Positions 52,193-64,000 of a stretch of DNA of 64,000 nucleotides are shown piece by piece (the first letter of the stretch is position 1; every line of letters begins with the position of its first letter). Both the position numbers and the translations under genes were made by a program. The DNA comes from Massilia brevitalea. Its GTDB lineage: Bacteria; Pseudomonadota; Gammaproteobacteria; Burkholderiales; Burkholderiaceae_D. The stretch covers positions 60,434 to 124,433 of the forward strand of contig NZ_JAULSI010000014.1 of NCBI RefSeq assembly GCF_030711405.1, read 5' to 3'. The notes beneath the pieces are model-generated. The model was not told where the DNA came from and did not search any database. It saw only the letters and a list, made by a program, of their open reading frames with translations.

Positions 52193-52255
52193 GGGCTAGG
52201 GGGTACGGGAGTGGAATACTGAGGTTTTGCTACCGAACAACCAGGAGACCGCATC

Positions 52256-52522
52256 ATGCCGAACGATTTCGTAAGCGAAACCATGCTGGCCCGCCCGCAC
52301 CTGCAGCCGGCCCTGCACCAGCCGCCGCGCGCGGCGCACGTGGACCTGCGCCAGTTCCGGATCAGCAAGCGCGAAAGCCAGGAAAAGTTCTGGGGCCGCT
52401 TCGGCGTGACCCAGTCGAGCGGCAGCCGCTTCGAGACGGGGCTGGCGATTCCGGCCCCGGTAGCGATCCTGTTGAAGCTCTACGTCAACGGCAAGCTCAA
52501 CGATGGCGATCTTCAGGGCTGA
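52256..52522 (+). CDS. Small HTH protein inside the quorum-sensing module
   Basis: An 88-residue protein with AGGAGA before its ATG. Residues about 32-70 look like an XRE-type helix-turn-helix: 'QFRISKRESQEKFWGRFGVTQSSGSRFETG', followed by 'VAILLKLYVNGKL'. The first 30 residues are unstructured and His/Pro-rich. It lies between luxI and luxR, divergent from luxI and convergent with luxR, whose 3' end it overlaps by 26 bp. A regulator that tunes the LuxI/LuxR circuit is the simplest idea, but this is context only. Confidence 0.78.
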   Translation: MPNDFVSETMLARPHLQPALHQPPRAAHVDLRQFRISKRESQEKFWGRFGVTQSSGSRFETGLAIPAPVAILLKLYVNGKLNDGDLQG

Positions 52523-53234
52523 TCAGCCCGAGCGCAATCGCCTTCACGACCGCCTGCTGGCGGGTGTTGACGTTGAATTTCTGGCGCACGTTGGCCAGGT
52601 GGAAATTGACGGTCGCCTCGGAGCAATTGGTGATCTTTGAAATTTCCCAGGACGATTTGCCCGCCATGACCCAGTTGAGCACTTCCAGCTCGCGCCGGGT
52701 CAGGCGCGGCACCGGTTCGCTGCCGAGGCCATTGTTCATGAAGCGGATCGCCGACGCGAACGCGTAGTCGCGCACCAGGGTCAGCGTCGGCATCACGTCG
52801 TCGATCGACCGCGTGAACTCCTGGTCCGCAGGCGCGTCCGACGCGAAGCTGAGCACGCCGAACTCGCCGTTCGGCCCGTGCACCGGCAGCGTCACACCAG
52901 TGCGTATCCCGTACGCACAGGCTTCCTCGTACAGCGCCCGTCCCTCTTTCCCGCCAAAGGTATCCGGCTCCCAGACAATCGGCAACGTGCTGCTCAGGCA
53001 ATGGCCGACCGTCGGATCGACGTAGGCCAGGCGCTCGGCATCGTAGCGCTCGCGCCAGGCCGAAGAATAATTACTGCGCAAAAAAGCGCGTTCGAATTGG
53101 GCATGGCGCGAGCCGACCATGCCATACAGCACCTGATCGAAGCCGAGCTGGCGTGCCAGCCCGAACAGGACCTGGCTCCAGGTACCAGGGTCCCGTATCT
53201 CCATCAGCTGCACCAGTTGTGCAGTCTCGACCAT
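52497..53234 (-). CDS. luxR: LuxR family acyl-homoserine-lactone-responsive regulator
   Basis: A 245-residue two-domain regulator. The N-terminal autoinducer domain keeps the canonical ligand-pocket residues: Trp and Tyr in 'SSAWRERYDAERLAYVDP', Asp-Pro directly after, and Trp in 'PIVWEPDTF'. The C-terminal GerE HTH is 'LTRRELEVLNWVMAGKSSWEISKITNCSEATVNFHLANVRQKFNV'. It should bind the signal made by the neighbouring LuxI and the lux box at 52173. Start at 53234. Its 3' end overlaps the convergent HTH gene. Confidence 0.93.
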   Translation of the reverse strand: MVETAQLVQLMEIRDPGTWSQVLFGLARQLGFDQVLYGMVGSRHAQFERAFLRSNYSSAWRERYDAERLAYVDPTVGHCLSSTLPIVWEPDTFGGKEGRALYEEACAYGIRTGVTLPVHGPNGEFGVLSFASDAPADQEFTRSIDDVMPTLTLVRDYAFASAIRFMNNGLGSEPVPRLTRRELEVLNWVMAGKSSWEISKITNCSEATVNFHLANVRQKFNVNTRQQAVVKAIALGLISPEDRHR

Positions 53235-53779
53235 GTGTGCTCGCTTTTAACGAAAGTGTGAAATCACGATGGTAATGCATACGCTGGGCCAGCATAATGC
53301 AAACTGGCAATTTCATTACGCCCAACGATGGAATGTGAGAATTCGTGGTCGTCATCTGGCAACAAAAATTTGTTAAATCGATCAATTAAGATGCCGTTGA
53401 TACTTTTACTCCAAGTAATAGAGTCATGTCCAATAGTTATTTCAATTGTGCAAGTAATGCTGTAACTATTACGTGATAACGATTTCAGGCACAGCGGTTA
53501 TTCGGCCGATGCATGAAGCATTGCCAGAAGGCGCACTCAAGCGTGCGCCACGCGGAGTTCGCTTGCGCTAAGCTCCGCGCGCCTGTTTAGAATTTATTTC
53601 AATCTTGCAAGACTTTCCAGCTGCTTACTTGACTTGACCCCGCACAAGCGTATCGTTGAATACTTTCTATTTAACAGTTTCCTTGACGCTCATCCGAGCG
53701 TCGCGCCAGGCCTGGCATGCCATCCGGCTGCACAGCACACCGCACCCACCCCACTTTCCACAACGAGGATTTACCGTCG
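53235..53779. other. AT-rich intergenic region before the poly-HAMP kinase, with two hairpins
   Basis: No gene is seen in these 545 bp. The DNA from 53235 to 53510 is clearly AT-richer than the rest of the window. Two hairpins follow in tandem: GCGCAC-TCAAGC-GTGCGC (53531-53548) and CGCGGAG...CTCCGCG (53551-53579). They could be part of a long kinase leader or a terminator-like barrier. No motif is strong enough to name a promoter. A GAGGA precedes the kinase ATG by about 10 nt. Confidence 0.45.
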
Positions 53780-58702
<4,923 letters not shown>

Positions 58703-58740
58703 GCGCGCCGGCCCGTGCCTGCGCCGCGGCCGCCGGGCCG

Positions 58741-59562
58741 ATGATAGACCCGGCCGTCGAGGCGCTGGAGATCGCCCTGCTGCTCGACGCGCTGAACGCG
58801 CGCCACGGCGACGACTTCCGCGACTACGACCGTGCGCTGGTGCGGCGCAAGCTGCTCGGCGTGATGGCCGAGCGCGGCCTGGCCACGGTCTCCGGCCTGC
58901 AGGAGCGCGTGCTGCACGAACCCGGCGCCGCGGCCGCCGTGCTGCGCGCACTGGCGGTGCAGCACACCGCCCTGTTCGACGACCCGCCGCGTGCCAGGGA
59001 GGCGCGTGAAGTGCTGGGAAAGTCCTTGTCTTCGGCCGCGGTGCCGAAGGTATGGCTGGCTGACTGCGCCGGCGCCGGCCAGGCCTGGACGCTGGCGATC
59101 CTGCTGTTCGAGGAAGGGGTGCTGGCGCGTACCGATATCTTTGCCACAGTTGCCAACGAGGAGCTGCTGGCCGAGATGCGCACGGCTTCGCTCGACGCCG
59201 CCAGCCTGCCCGCGCTGCAGCGGCAGTACCGGCATGGCGGCGGCGCCGGCCAGGTGGCCGATTATTTCGAGGTGCACGATGGCCGCGCGGTCCTGCTGCC
59301 GCGCCTGCGCGCGCGCATCACCTGGGCCAGCTACAGCCTGGTGACCGATGCCTCGTTCAACGAATTCCAGGCCATCGCCTGCTGCCGCGACCCGAGCGAC
59401 TTCGGCCCCATCCTGCGCCAGCGCGTGCTGCGCCTGTTCCACGAGAGCCTGGCGCGGTTTGGCGTGCTGGGGATCGGTGGCGAGCTGCGGGCCGGCGACG
59501 CGATTGCGGCGGCCTACCAGCCGGTGGGCGGGCACACGGCCTGGTACAAGCGGGTGGGGTAA
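58741..59562 (+). CDS. Diverged CheR-like methyltransferase, probably inactive
   Basis: A 273-residue protein with the outline of CheR: an N-terminal helical part ('IDPAVEALEIALLLDALNARHGDDFRDYDRALVRRKL') and a Rossmann-like domain. Key motifs are altered. The usual T-x-F/M-F-R-D-P reads 'TALFDDPPRAREA', the SAM loop G-C-(A/S)-x-G-E-E reads 'DCAGAGQAW', and C-R-N-V-L-I-Y reads 'CCRDPSDFG'. It may bind the kinase without methylating anything. The start at 58741 gives the CheR-typical N-terminus; GTG at 58690 or TTG at 58699, overlapping the kinase stop, are alternatives. Confidence 0.75.
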   Translation: MIDPAVEALEIALLLDALNARHGDDFRDYDRALVRRKLLGVMAERGLATVSGLQERVLHEPGAAAAVLRALAVQHTALFDDPPRAREAREVLGKSLSSAAVPKVWLADCAGAGQAWTLAILLFEEGVLARTDIFATVANEELLAEMRTASLDAASLPALQRQYRHGGGAGQVADYFEVHDGRAVLLPRLRARITWASYSLVTDASFNEFQAIACCRDPSDFGPILRQRVLRLFHESLARFGVLGIGGELRAGDAIAAAYQPVGGHTAWYKRVG

Positions 59563-59569
59563 TGCGGAG

Positions 59570-59597
59570 AGAAAGGCCGCGCCGGCTGGCGCGGCCT
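59570..59597. terminator. Shared hairpin between the convergent CheR-like and DUF4870 genes
   Basis: Perfect 9-bp arms GGCCGCGCC and GGCGCGGCC (59575-59583, 59588-59596) enclose GGCT. In the minus direction TTTCTCTC follows, giving a weak terminator for the DUF4870 gene. In the plus direction only TGGAAAA follows. Confidence 0.6.
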
Positions 59598-59607
59598 GGA
59601 AAACTGC

Positions 59608-59955
59608 TTAGCCGACCAGGCGGATGGTCATCGGATAGCGGTAGGTCTCGCCGTTGCTGGCTTTCACGGCGGCCAGGATGCAGAGGATCAGGTTAGCCAG
59701 GATCACGATCCACAGCAGGAAGATGCCGATCAGGACGAACGAGAGGATGAAGCAGACGACATAGGCGATCACCAGCGTGATCTGGAAGTTCAGCGCCTCG
59801 CGCGCATTTGCCGTCGTGAACTCGTCGCCGCTGCCCTTCTTGATGAGGTACACGATCAGCGGCGCCAGCCAGCTGAAGAAGATCGCGCCGATGTGCACCA
59901 GGATGGCGAGCGTCTTGTCGCCGGTTTGCGTCGTCGCGACGGGGGTGTGTTCCAT
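59608..59955 (-). CDS. DUF4870 small membrane protein
   Basis: A 115-residue protein with the DUF4870 layout. The polar N-terminus leads into 'LAILVHIGAIFFSWLAPLIVYLI' (helix 1), then the conserved 'ANAREALNFQITLVIAYVVCFILSFVLIGIF' (helix 2) and 'WIVILANLILCILAAVKASNGETYRYPMTIRLV' (helix 3). Such Tic20-like proteins sit in the inner membrane; function is unknown. It is convergent with the CheR-like gene and is transcribed alone. Confidence 0.88.
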   Translation of the reverse strand: MEHTPVATTQTGDKTLAILVHIGAIFFSWLAPLIVYLIKKGSGDEFTTANAREALNFQITLVIAYVVCFILSFVLIGIFLLWIVILANLILCILAAVKASNGETYRYPMTIRLVG

Positions 59956-60095
59956 TCTGCTTCTCCTCGATTAGATAATGGTGTGATTCACCGGGCCGGG
60001 CCCGATGATCCGGGCCATTATACGTACGCTTGCAAATCGGAAACTATCGAATTGTCACCATTGGGCGACTATGTTGCCCGGCCACGGGCAGCACA

Positions 60096-60722
60096 TCACT
60101 TCGACGCCTGCGCGCTCGGCCGCGCCGCGATGCGGTCGCGCCAGGCCTGCAGGTGGGCCATGCCTTCCTCGCCCGGCCGGAATCGCAACAGCCCGCGCCC
60201 GAACTCAAGCGCGCAGAATGCCGTGATGTCGGCGATCGTGAAGCGCGCTCCCGCCACGTACTCCTGGCGCGCCAGCAGCTGGTCGAGCCAGCGCGCGGTA
60301 ATGCGCATCTTGTCGGCCTGGGCCGCGCCGAAGTCGGCGAACTGGGGCTGTTCCAGCGCGGCCAGGGCCGGGTGGATGTGGCGCGCAGCGCTGGCCGTTT
60401 CCAGCAGCAGGTGCAGTTCCATGCGGCGGTCCGCCATCTCGATGAAGGCGCGCTCCTCGAAGTCCACTCCCATCAGGTTCGGCTCCGGATGCAGGCCTTC
60501 CAGGTAGGTGCAGATCGCGCGCGCTTCGCTCAGCACGCGGCCGTCGTCGAACTCCAGCGCCGGCACCCGGCCCAGCGGATTCTTGCCCAGGTAGTCGGCG
60601 CTGCGGTGCTCGCCCTTCATCAGGTCGACCATCACGGTGTCGATGCCGCTGATGCCCTTCTCGGCGATGAACATGTTCACGCGGCGCGGGTTCGGTGCAT
60701 GGCTGCTGATATACAGTTTCAT
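60096..60722 (-). CDS. Glutathione S-transferase family protein
   Basis: A 208-residue GST. The N-terminal thioredoxin-like domain (1-80) has 'MKLYISSHAPNPRRVNMFIAEKG' with a Ser-Ser-x-x-x-Asn/Arg start, the cis-Pro in 'LGRVPALEFDDG', and 'LSEARAICTYLE' for glutathione gamma-glutamyl binding (Ser-Glu replaced by SEA). The C-terminal helical domain ends with 'LQAWRDRIAARP'. It should conjugate or reduce with glutathione in the cytoplasm. Substrate unknown. It diverges from the M1 peptidase gene. Confidence 0.88.
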   Translation of the reverse strand: MKLYISSHAPNPRRVNMFIAEKGISGIDTVMVDLMKGEHRSADYLGKNPLGRVPALEFDDGRVLSEARAICTYLEGLHPEPNLMGVDFEERAFIEMADRRMELHLLLETASAARHIHPALAALEQPQFADFGAAQADKMRITARWLDQLLARQEYVAGARFTIADITAFCALEFGRGLLRFRPGEEGMAHLQAWRDRIAARPSAQASK

Positions 60723-60880
60723 GGGTCTCCTTCGTTTATTGTTGACGGCGTGGCCAGATCATAGCGCAAGCCCGCCTGCGCGGCGCAGCGAAGTTGATGG
60801 ATTGACACCTTCCTGCTTTCGCGCCAAGATGCCCGCGCACGGCCGCCGTTCGCGCCGCCGGCTCCACGACGAAAGACTCC

Positions 60881-63553
60881 ATGCACCGCAGCCTGATTTC
60901 CCTCGCCGTCGCCCTGGCCCTTGCCGGCGGCGCGGCCGCTCCCGTCCCTGCCTTTGCCGCACCAGTCTCCGGCAGCGCCGCCGCCAGGACGACCACCCAA
61001 CTGCCGCGCGGCGTGCGTCCGCTGCACTACGACATCGCGCTCGTGCCCGATGCGGCGGCGTCGCGCTTCACGGCCAGGGTGGCGATCGACCTGGAGGTCG
61101 CGGCGCCGACGCGCAGCATCACCCTGAACGCGGCCGAGCTGGCGTTCGCCGGCGCCACGCTCACTGCGAAAAATAGTCCGGCGCAGACTGCCCGCATCGC
61201 CGTCGACGAGGACGCCCAGACCGCGACCTTCAGCTTCCCTAAACCGCTGGCAAAAGGCCGCTACCGCCTGGCCATCGACTACAGCGGCGCGATCGGCACC
61301 CAGGCCGCCGGCCTGTTCTCGCTCGACTACGACGGCGAGGCCGGCAAGCGGCGCGCCCTGTTCACCCAGTTCGAGAACTCGGACGCGCGGCGCATGGTGC
61401 CGTCCTGGGACGAGCCGGCGTATAAGGCCAGCTTTGCGCTGGAAGCGACGGTGCCGGCCGGCGAGATGGCGGTCAGTAACATGCCGGTGGCGTCCACCGC
61501 CACCCTGCCCGACGGACGCGTGCGCGTGCGCTTTGCCGACTCGCCGAAGATGTCGACCTACCTGCTGTTCTTCGCGCTGGGCGGCTTCGAGCGCGCTATC
61601 GCCAATGTGGACGGCACCGAACTGGGCGTGGTCACGCGCCGCGGCGCGCTGCCGCAGGCCGCTTTCGCGCTGGACGCCTCGAAGGCCATCCTGCGCGAGT
61701 ACAACGATTACTTCGGCGTGCGCTACCCGCTGCCAAAGCTCGACAACGTGGCCGGCCCGGGCCGCAGCCAGTTCTTCAGCGCGATGGAAAACTGGGGCGC
61801 GGTGTTCACCTTCGAGTACGCGCTGCTGCTCGACCCGACGATCTCGACCCAGTCCGACAAGCAGGAAATCTTCGTCACCGCCGCCCACGAGATGGCGCAC
61901 CAGTGGTTCGGCGACCTGGTGACCATGGCCTGGTGGGACGATCTCTGGCTGAACGAGGGCTTCGCCTCGTGGATGGAAAGCCGCACGACGGCGCGCCTGC
62001 ACCCGGAATGGAACACGGTGCTGAATGCGGTGGGCGTGCGCGACGGCGCAATGGCGCGCGATTCGGTGGCCACCACCCACCCGGTGGTGCAGCACGTGGA
62101 GACCGTGGAACAGGCCAGCCAGGCTTTCGACGAGATCACCTATTCGAAGGGCGAAGCCGTGATCCGCATGCTGGAAGCCTATGTCGGCGAGGATGCCTGG
62201 CGTACCGGCGTGCGGGCCTACATGCGCGAGCACGCCTACGGCAACACGGTGTCGAACGATCTGTGGCGCCAGATCGAACGCGCCGCCGCCAAGCCGGTGA
62301 CGGCCATCGCCCACGACTTCACGCTGCAGCCGGGCGTGCCGCTGATCCACGTGGCCGACCCGGTGTGCAAGGACGGGCGCAGCACCGTGGCGCTGGTCCA
62401 GGGCGAGTTCTCGCGCGACCAGCCCGCGCGCAAGGCGCTGTCCTGGCGCGTGCCGGTGATCGCGCAGATCGCCGGATCGACGGCGCAGGGCCGCACCCTG
62501 GTCGCCGGCGGCAAGGGCAGCATCAGCCTGCCCGGCTGCGGCGCGGTGGTCGTGAACGCGGGCCAGAGCGGCTACTACCGCACCCTGTACGCGCCGAAGT
62601 CGTTCACGCAACTGGCGGCCGGCTTTGCCGGCCTGGCGCCGATCGACCAGCTTGGCCTGCTGGCCGACAGCTGGGCGCTCGGCATGGCCGGCCTGCAGCC
62701 GGCATCGAGCTTCCTCGACCTGGCCCAGGCCACGCCGCAGGGCGCCGACCCGCAGGTCTGGGGCCGCATTGCCGGGACGTTTGCCGCGATCCACAACCAG
62801 TATGCGGGCGAAGGTCGAGGCGATGCCGCGGGCCAGAAGCGCTTCGACGCCTATGCGCTGGCGCGCCTGGCGCCGGTGATGGCGGACATCGGCTGGAACG
62901 CGGTTGCAAACGAGGCCACGCCGCGCACCAACCTGCGCGCGCAGCTGATCGAAGTGCTCGGGCACCTGGGCGACCCGGCCACCCTGGCCGAGGCGCGCCG
63001 CCGCTACGCCGCCATGGCGAGCGACCCGCAGGCGGTGCCGGCCGCGCTCAGGAAAAGCATCCTGGCGGTGGTGGCCGCGCATGCCGACGCTCCGACCTGG
63101 GACGCGCTGCGCGCCGCCGCCCGCACCGAAGCCTCGCCGCTGGTGCGCGACACCATGTACGGTCTGCTGGCCAGCGCCAACGACCCGGCCCTGGCCGGGC
63201 GCGCACTGGCGCTGGCAATTACCGGCGAGCCGGGCGAGACGATCGGGGCGGAGATGATCTCGGCGGTGGCCGAGACCCATCCCGACCTGGCCTTCGACTT
63301 CGCGCTGGCCAACATGGCCGCCGTGAACGCGCGCATCGACGCCAGCTCGCGCAGCCGCTTCTTCCCGGCGCTGGCGCGCGGGTCGTCGGATCCGGAGATG
63401 GTGGGCAAGGTGCGCGGGTATGCCGAGGCGAATCTGGCGCCGGAAGCCAGGCGTGACGCGGAGACGGCGATTGCGGCCATCCAGGATCGGTTGAAGGTGC
63501 GCGGGGAGCGGGTGCCGGAGATTGATGGGTGGTTGAAGCGCAAGGGGATGTGA
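60881..63553 (+). CDS. Exported M1 family metallo-aminopeptidase
   Basis: An 890-residue protein with a Sec signal peptide (to about residue 27, AFAA). The zinc motif is H336-E-M-A-H340 with distal Glu359 in 'NEGFASWME'. The exopeptidase motif G-A-M-E-N reads S300-A-M-E-N, with the Gly replaced by Ser. From about residue 480 an ERAP1-like C-terminal helical domain follows. It should remove N-terminal residues from peptides in the periplasm. Start at ATG 60881. Length and domain order are normal for the family. Confidence 0.93.
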   Translation: MHRSLISLAVALALAGGAAAPVPAFAAPVSGSAAARTTTQLPRGVRPLHYDIALVPDAAASRFTARVAIDLEVAAPTRSITLNAAELAFAGATLTAKNSPAQTARIAVDEDAQTATFSFPKPLAKGRYRLAIDYSGAIGTQAAGLFSLDYDGEAGKRRALFTQFENSDARRMVPSWDEPAYKASFALEATVPAGEMAVSNMPVASTATLPDGRVRVRFADSPKMSTYLLFFALGGFERAIANVDGTELGVVTRRGALPQAAFALDASKAILREYNDYFGVRYPLPKLDNVAGPGRSQFFSAMENWGAVFTFEYALLLDPTISTQSDKQEIFVTAAHEMAHQWFGDLVTMAWWDDLWLNEGFASWMESRTTARLHPEWNTVLNAVGVRDGAMARDSVATTHPVVQHVETVEQASQAFDEITYSKGEAVIRMLEAYVGEDAWRTGVRAYMREHAYGNTVSNDLWRQIERAAAKPVTAIAHDFTLQPGVPLIHVADPVCKDGRSTVALVQGEFSRDQPARKALSWRVPVIAQIAGSTAQGRTLVAGGKGSISLPGCGAVVVNAGQSGYYRTLYAPKSFTQLAAGFAGLAPIDQLGLLADSWALGMAGLQPASSFLDLAQATPQGADPQVWGRIAGTFAAIHNQYAGEGRGDAAGQKRFDAYALARLAPVMADIGWNAVANEATPRTNLRAQLIEVLGHLGDPATLAEARRRYAAMASDPQAVPAALRKSILAVVAAHADAPTWDALRAAARTEASPLVRDTMYGLLASANDPALAGRALALAITGEPGETIGAEMISAVAETHPDLAFDFALANMAAVNARIDASSRSRFFPALARGSSDPEMVGKVRGYAEANLAPEARRDAETAIAAIQDRLKVRGERVPEIDGWLKRKGM

Positions 63554-63610
63554 GACCCGGCGGATCGGTGTTCGTGGCGCTGTTGCGTGACGCGTTATTG
63601 GTTCGCATGA

Positions 63611-63638
63611 TCCGCGTGGGCACAAGTGCCCACCCTAC
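63611..63638 (-). repeat. Extragenic palindrome copy, reverse orientation
   Basis: TCCGCGTGGGCAC-AA-GTGCCCACCCTAC, a complete member of the dispersed family. It directly abuts the separate inverted-repeat element that starts at 63639. Confidence 0.75.
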
Positions 63639-63739
63639 GAGGATGTGAAAAAATCGCCATGGCTGCGTTGCCTCGTCTCGCCGTACGCTCGTACTGTCTT
63701 CGACTCGGCGCCTTGCCCTGACAATTTTTTCACATCCTC
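63639..63739. repeat. 101-bp element with perfect 16-bp terminal inverted repeats
   Basis: GAGGATGTGAAAAAAT (63639-63654) and ATTTTTTCACATCCTC (63724-63739) are exact inverted copies. The 69-bp interior is GC-rich and holds short palindromes (GCCATGGC, CGTACG, GGCGCC). The whole could fold as one long hairpin or cruciform. It is too short to code for a transposase and resembles a miniature inverted-repeat element or an extragenic repeat. Confidence 0.75.
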
Positions 63740-63825
63740 TACGGTCGGCGTTATCGGCGAGTTCACGCAAAAGGCATCACCGTTGACGGCGAGATCATAC
63801 GAGACCCGGATACGCAGCGTGTCCC

Positions 63826-63853
63826 GTAGGGTGGGCACTCGTGCCCACGCGGA
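63826..63853 (+). repeat. Extragenic palindrome copy, forward orientation
   Basis: GTAGGGTGGGCAC-TC-GTGCCCACGCGGA, a complete family member facing away from the copy at 63611. Confidence 0.75.
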
Positions 63854-63908
63854 TTCAACACACCCAATAACGTCACAGGCAACAGCCCCAATACCGCCCG
63901 CGCCCCCT

Positions 63909-64000
63909 TCAATCAAGCTCCATCCGCGCCCCCACCCTGCGCGCCTCCAGCCACGCATCCAACTCCCCCGCACACCCCGGCGCCACATGCAACCCCAGCT
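63909..64000 (-). CDS. C-terminal end of an unidentified protein, cut by the window edge
   Basis: On the minus strand the last 92 bases read 29 codons to a TGA at 63911-63909, with strong GC3 bias: LGLHVAPGCAGELDAW, then LEARRVGARMELD. This looks like a genuine coding end, more so than the competing frame through the same bases, which gives a Gly/Arg-only sequence. The family cannot be named from 29 residues. Confidence 0.45.
   Translation of the reverse strand, partial: LGLHVAPGCAGELDAWLEARRVGARMELD

Larger units (their letters stand above)
63554..63908. other. Repeat-rich intergenic region after the M1 peptidase gene
   Basis: The 355 bp contain two copies of the GTGGGCAC palindrome in divergent orientation and, between them, a separate inverted-repeat element. 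No gene is credible. The open frames across this stretch read the repeats in several frames without coding bias. Confidence 0.6.

Noticed and set aside
60719..63625. A 968-residue minus-strand open frame across the M1 peptidase gene
   Set aside because: Low-complexity Arg/Gly/His composition; the plus strand codes a complete M1 enzyme with zinc motif.
63219..63770. A minus-strand open frame over the terminal repeats
   Set aside because: Overlaps the M1 gene and translates the extragenic repeats; no coding bias.

Overview
The window looks like a chromosomal segment of a GC-rich betaproteobacterium, most likely an Oxalobacteraceae member of the Massilia/Duganella/Janthinobacterium type. The evidence is the high GC3 codon use, a proteobacterial aryl polyene (APE) pigment cluster, an electron-transfer-flavoprotein dehydrogenase, Burkholderiales-type porin and sulfate-binding proteins, and a dispersed extragenic palindrome. 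No rRNA, tRNA, CRISPR array, phage or insertion sequence was recognised. The placement is an inference from gene content, not from a marker gene.

1-17.2 kb (minus strand): an apparently complete APE biosynthesis and export operon, read right to left from a putative promoter near 17.26 kb. Order: chain-length-factor-like KS, lysophospholipid acyltransferase, two ACPs, membrane protein, a fused adenylation/dehydratase protein, methyltransferase, GT2 glycosyltransferase, LpxL-like acyltransferase, aromatic amino acid ammonia-lyase, hotdog thioesterase, LolA-like carrier, MMPL exporter, DUF3261 lipoprotein, KS, DH, KR, KS, then two small exported proteins, the last cut by the window edge. Most junctions overlap by 4 bp, so the operon is probably translationally coupled. 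The order follows apeC-apeR of the enterobacterial cluster, with an extra ammonia-lyase, a relocated methyltransferase and a fused ligase-dehydratase.

17.2-29.4 kb: housekeeping and envelope genes. These are a thioesterase plus SDR pair, ETF-ubiquinone oxidoreductase, a porin, a small hypothetical, a YfcE-like phosphoesterase, a DUF378 membrane protein, a Tat-exported DUF882/M15-like peptidase, a GNAT enzyme, sulfate-binding protein, PbpG-like endopeptidase and an MFS transporter. A 250-bp intergenic block at 27.75 kb carries repeated GCACGAT / ATCGTGC motifs in opposed orientation.

29.4-45.8 kb: a two-domain M16 peptidase, divergent from a MerR regulator plus VIT/VWA protein operon whose promoter has a perfect dyad in its spacer; a bacterial PH-domain protein; a small AT-richer hypothetical; and the recC-recB-recD operon.

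45.8-59.6 kb: signalling. A CHASE-PAS-HisKA-HATPase-REC-Hpt hybrid kinase has arginine in place of the phospho-accepting histidine. An S9 prolyl oligopeptidase follows. A LuxI/LuxR quorum-sensing module encloses a small HTH protein and a clear lux box. A 1640-residue cytosolic poly-HAMP/GAF hybrid kinase with three receiver domains is followed by a strongly diverged CheR-like protein.

59.6-64 kb: a DUF4870 membrane protein, a glutathione S-transferase, an exported M1 aminopeptidase, repeat-rich intergenic DNA and the C-terminal end of one more minus-strand gene.

At least ten full or partial copies of one extragenic palindrome (core GTGGGCAC-N2/3-GTGCCCAC, with asymmetric GTAGG and GCGG flanks) lie at 17.5, 20.95-21.1, 22.45, 51.3-51.5 and 63.6-63.85 kb. 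Two sets form head-to-head pairs with related spacers, which resembles a REPIN. Two further, unrelated inverted-repeat elements are at 29.3 and 63.65 kb.
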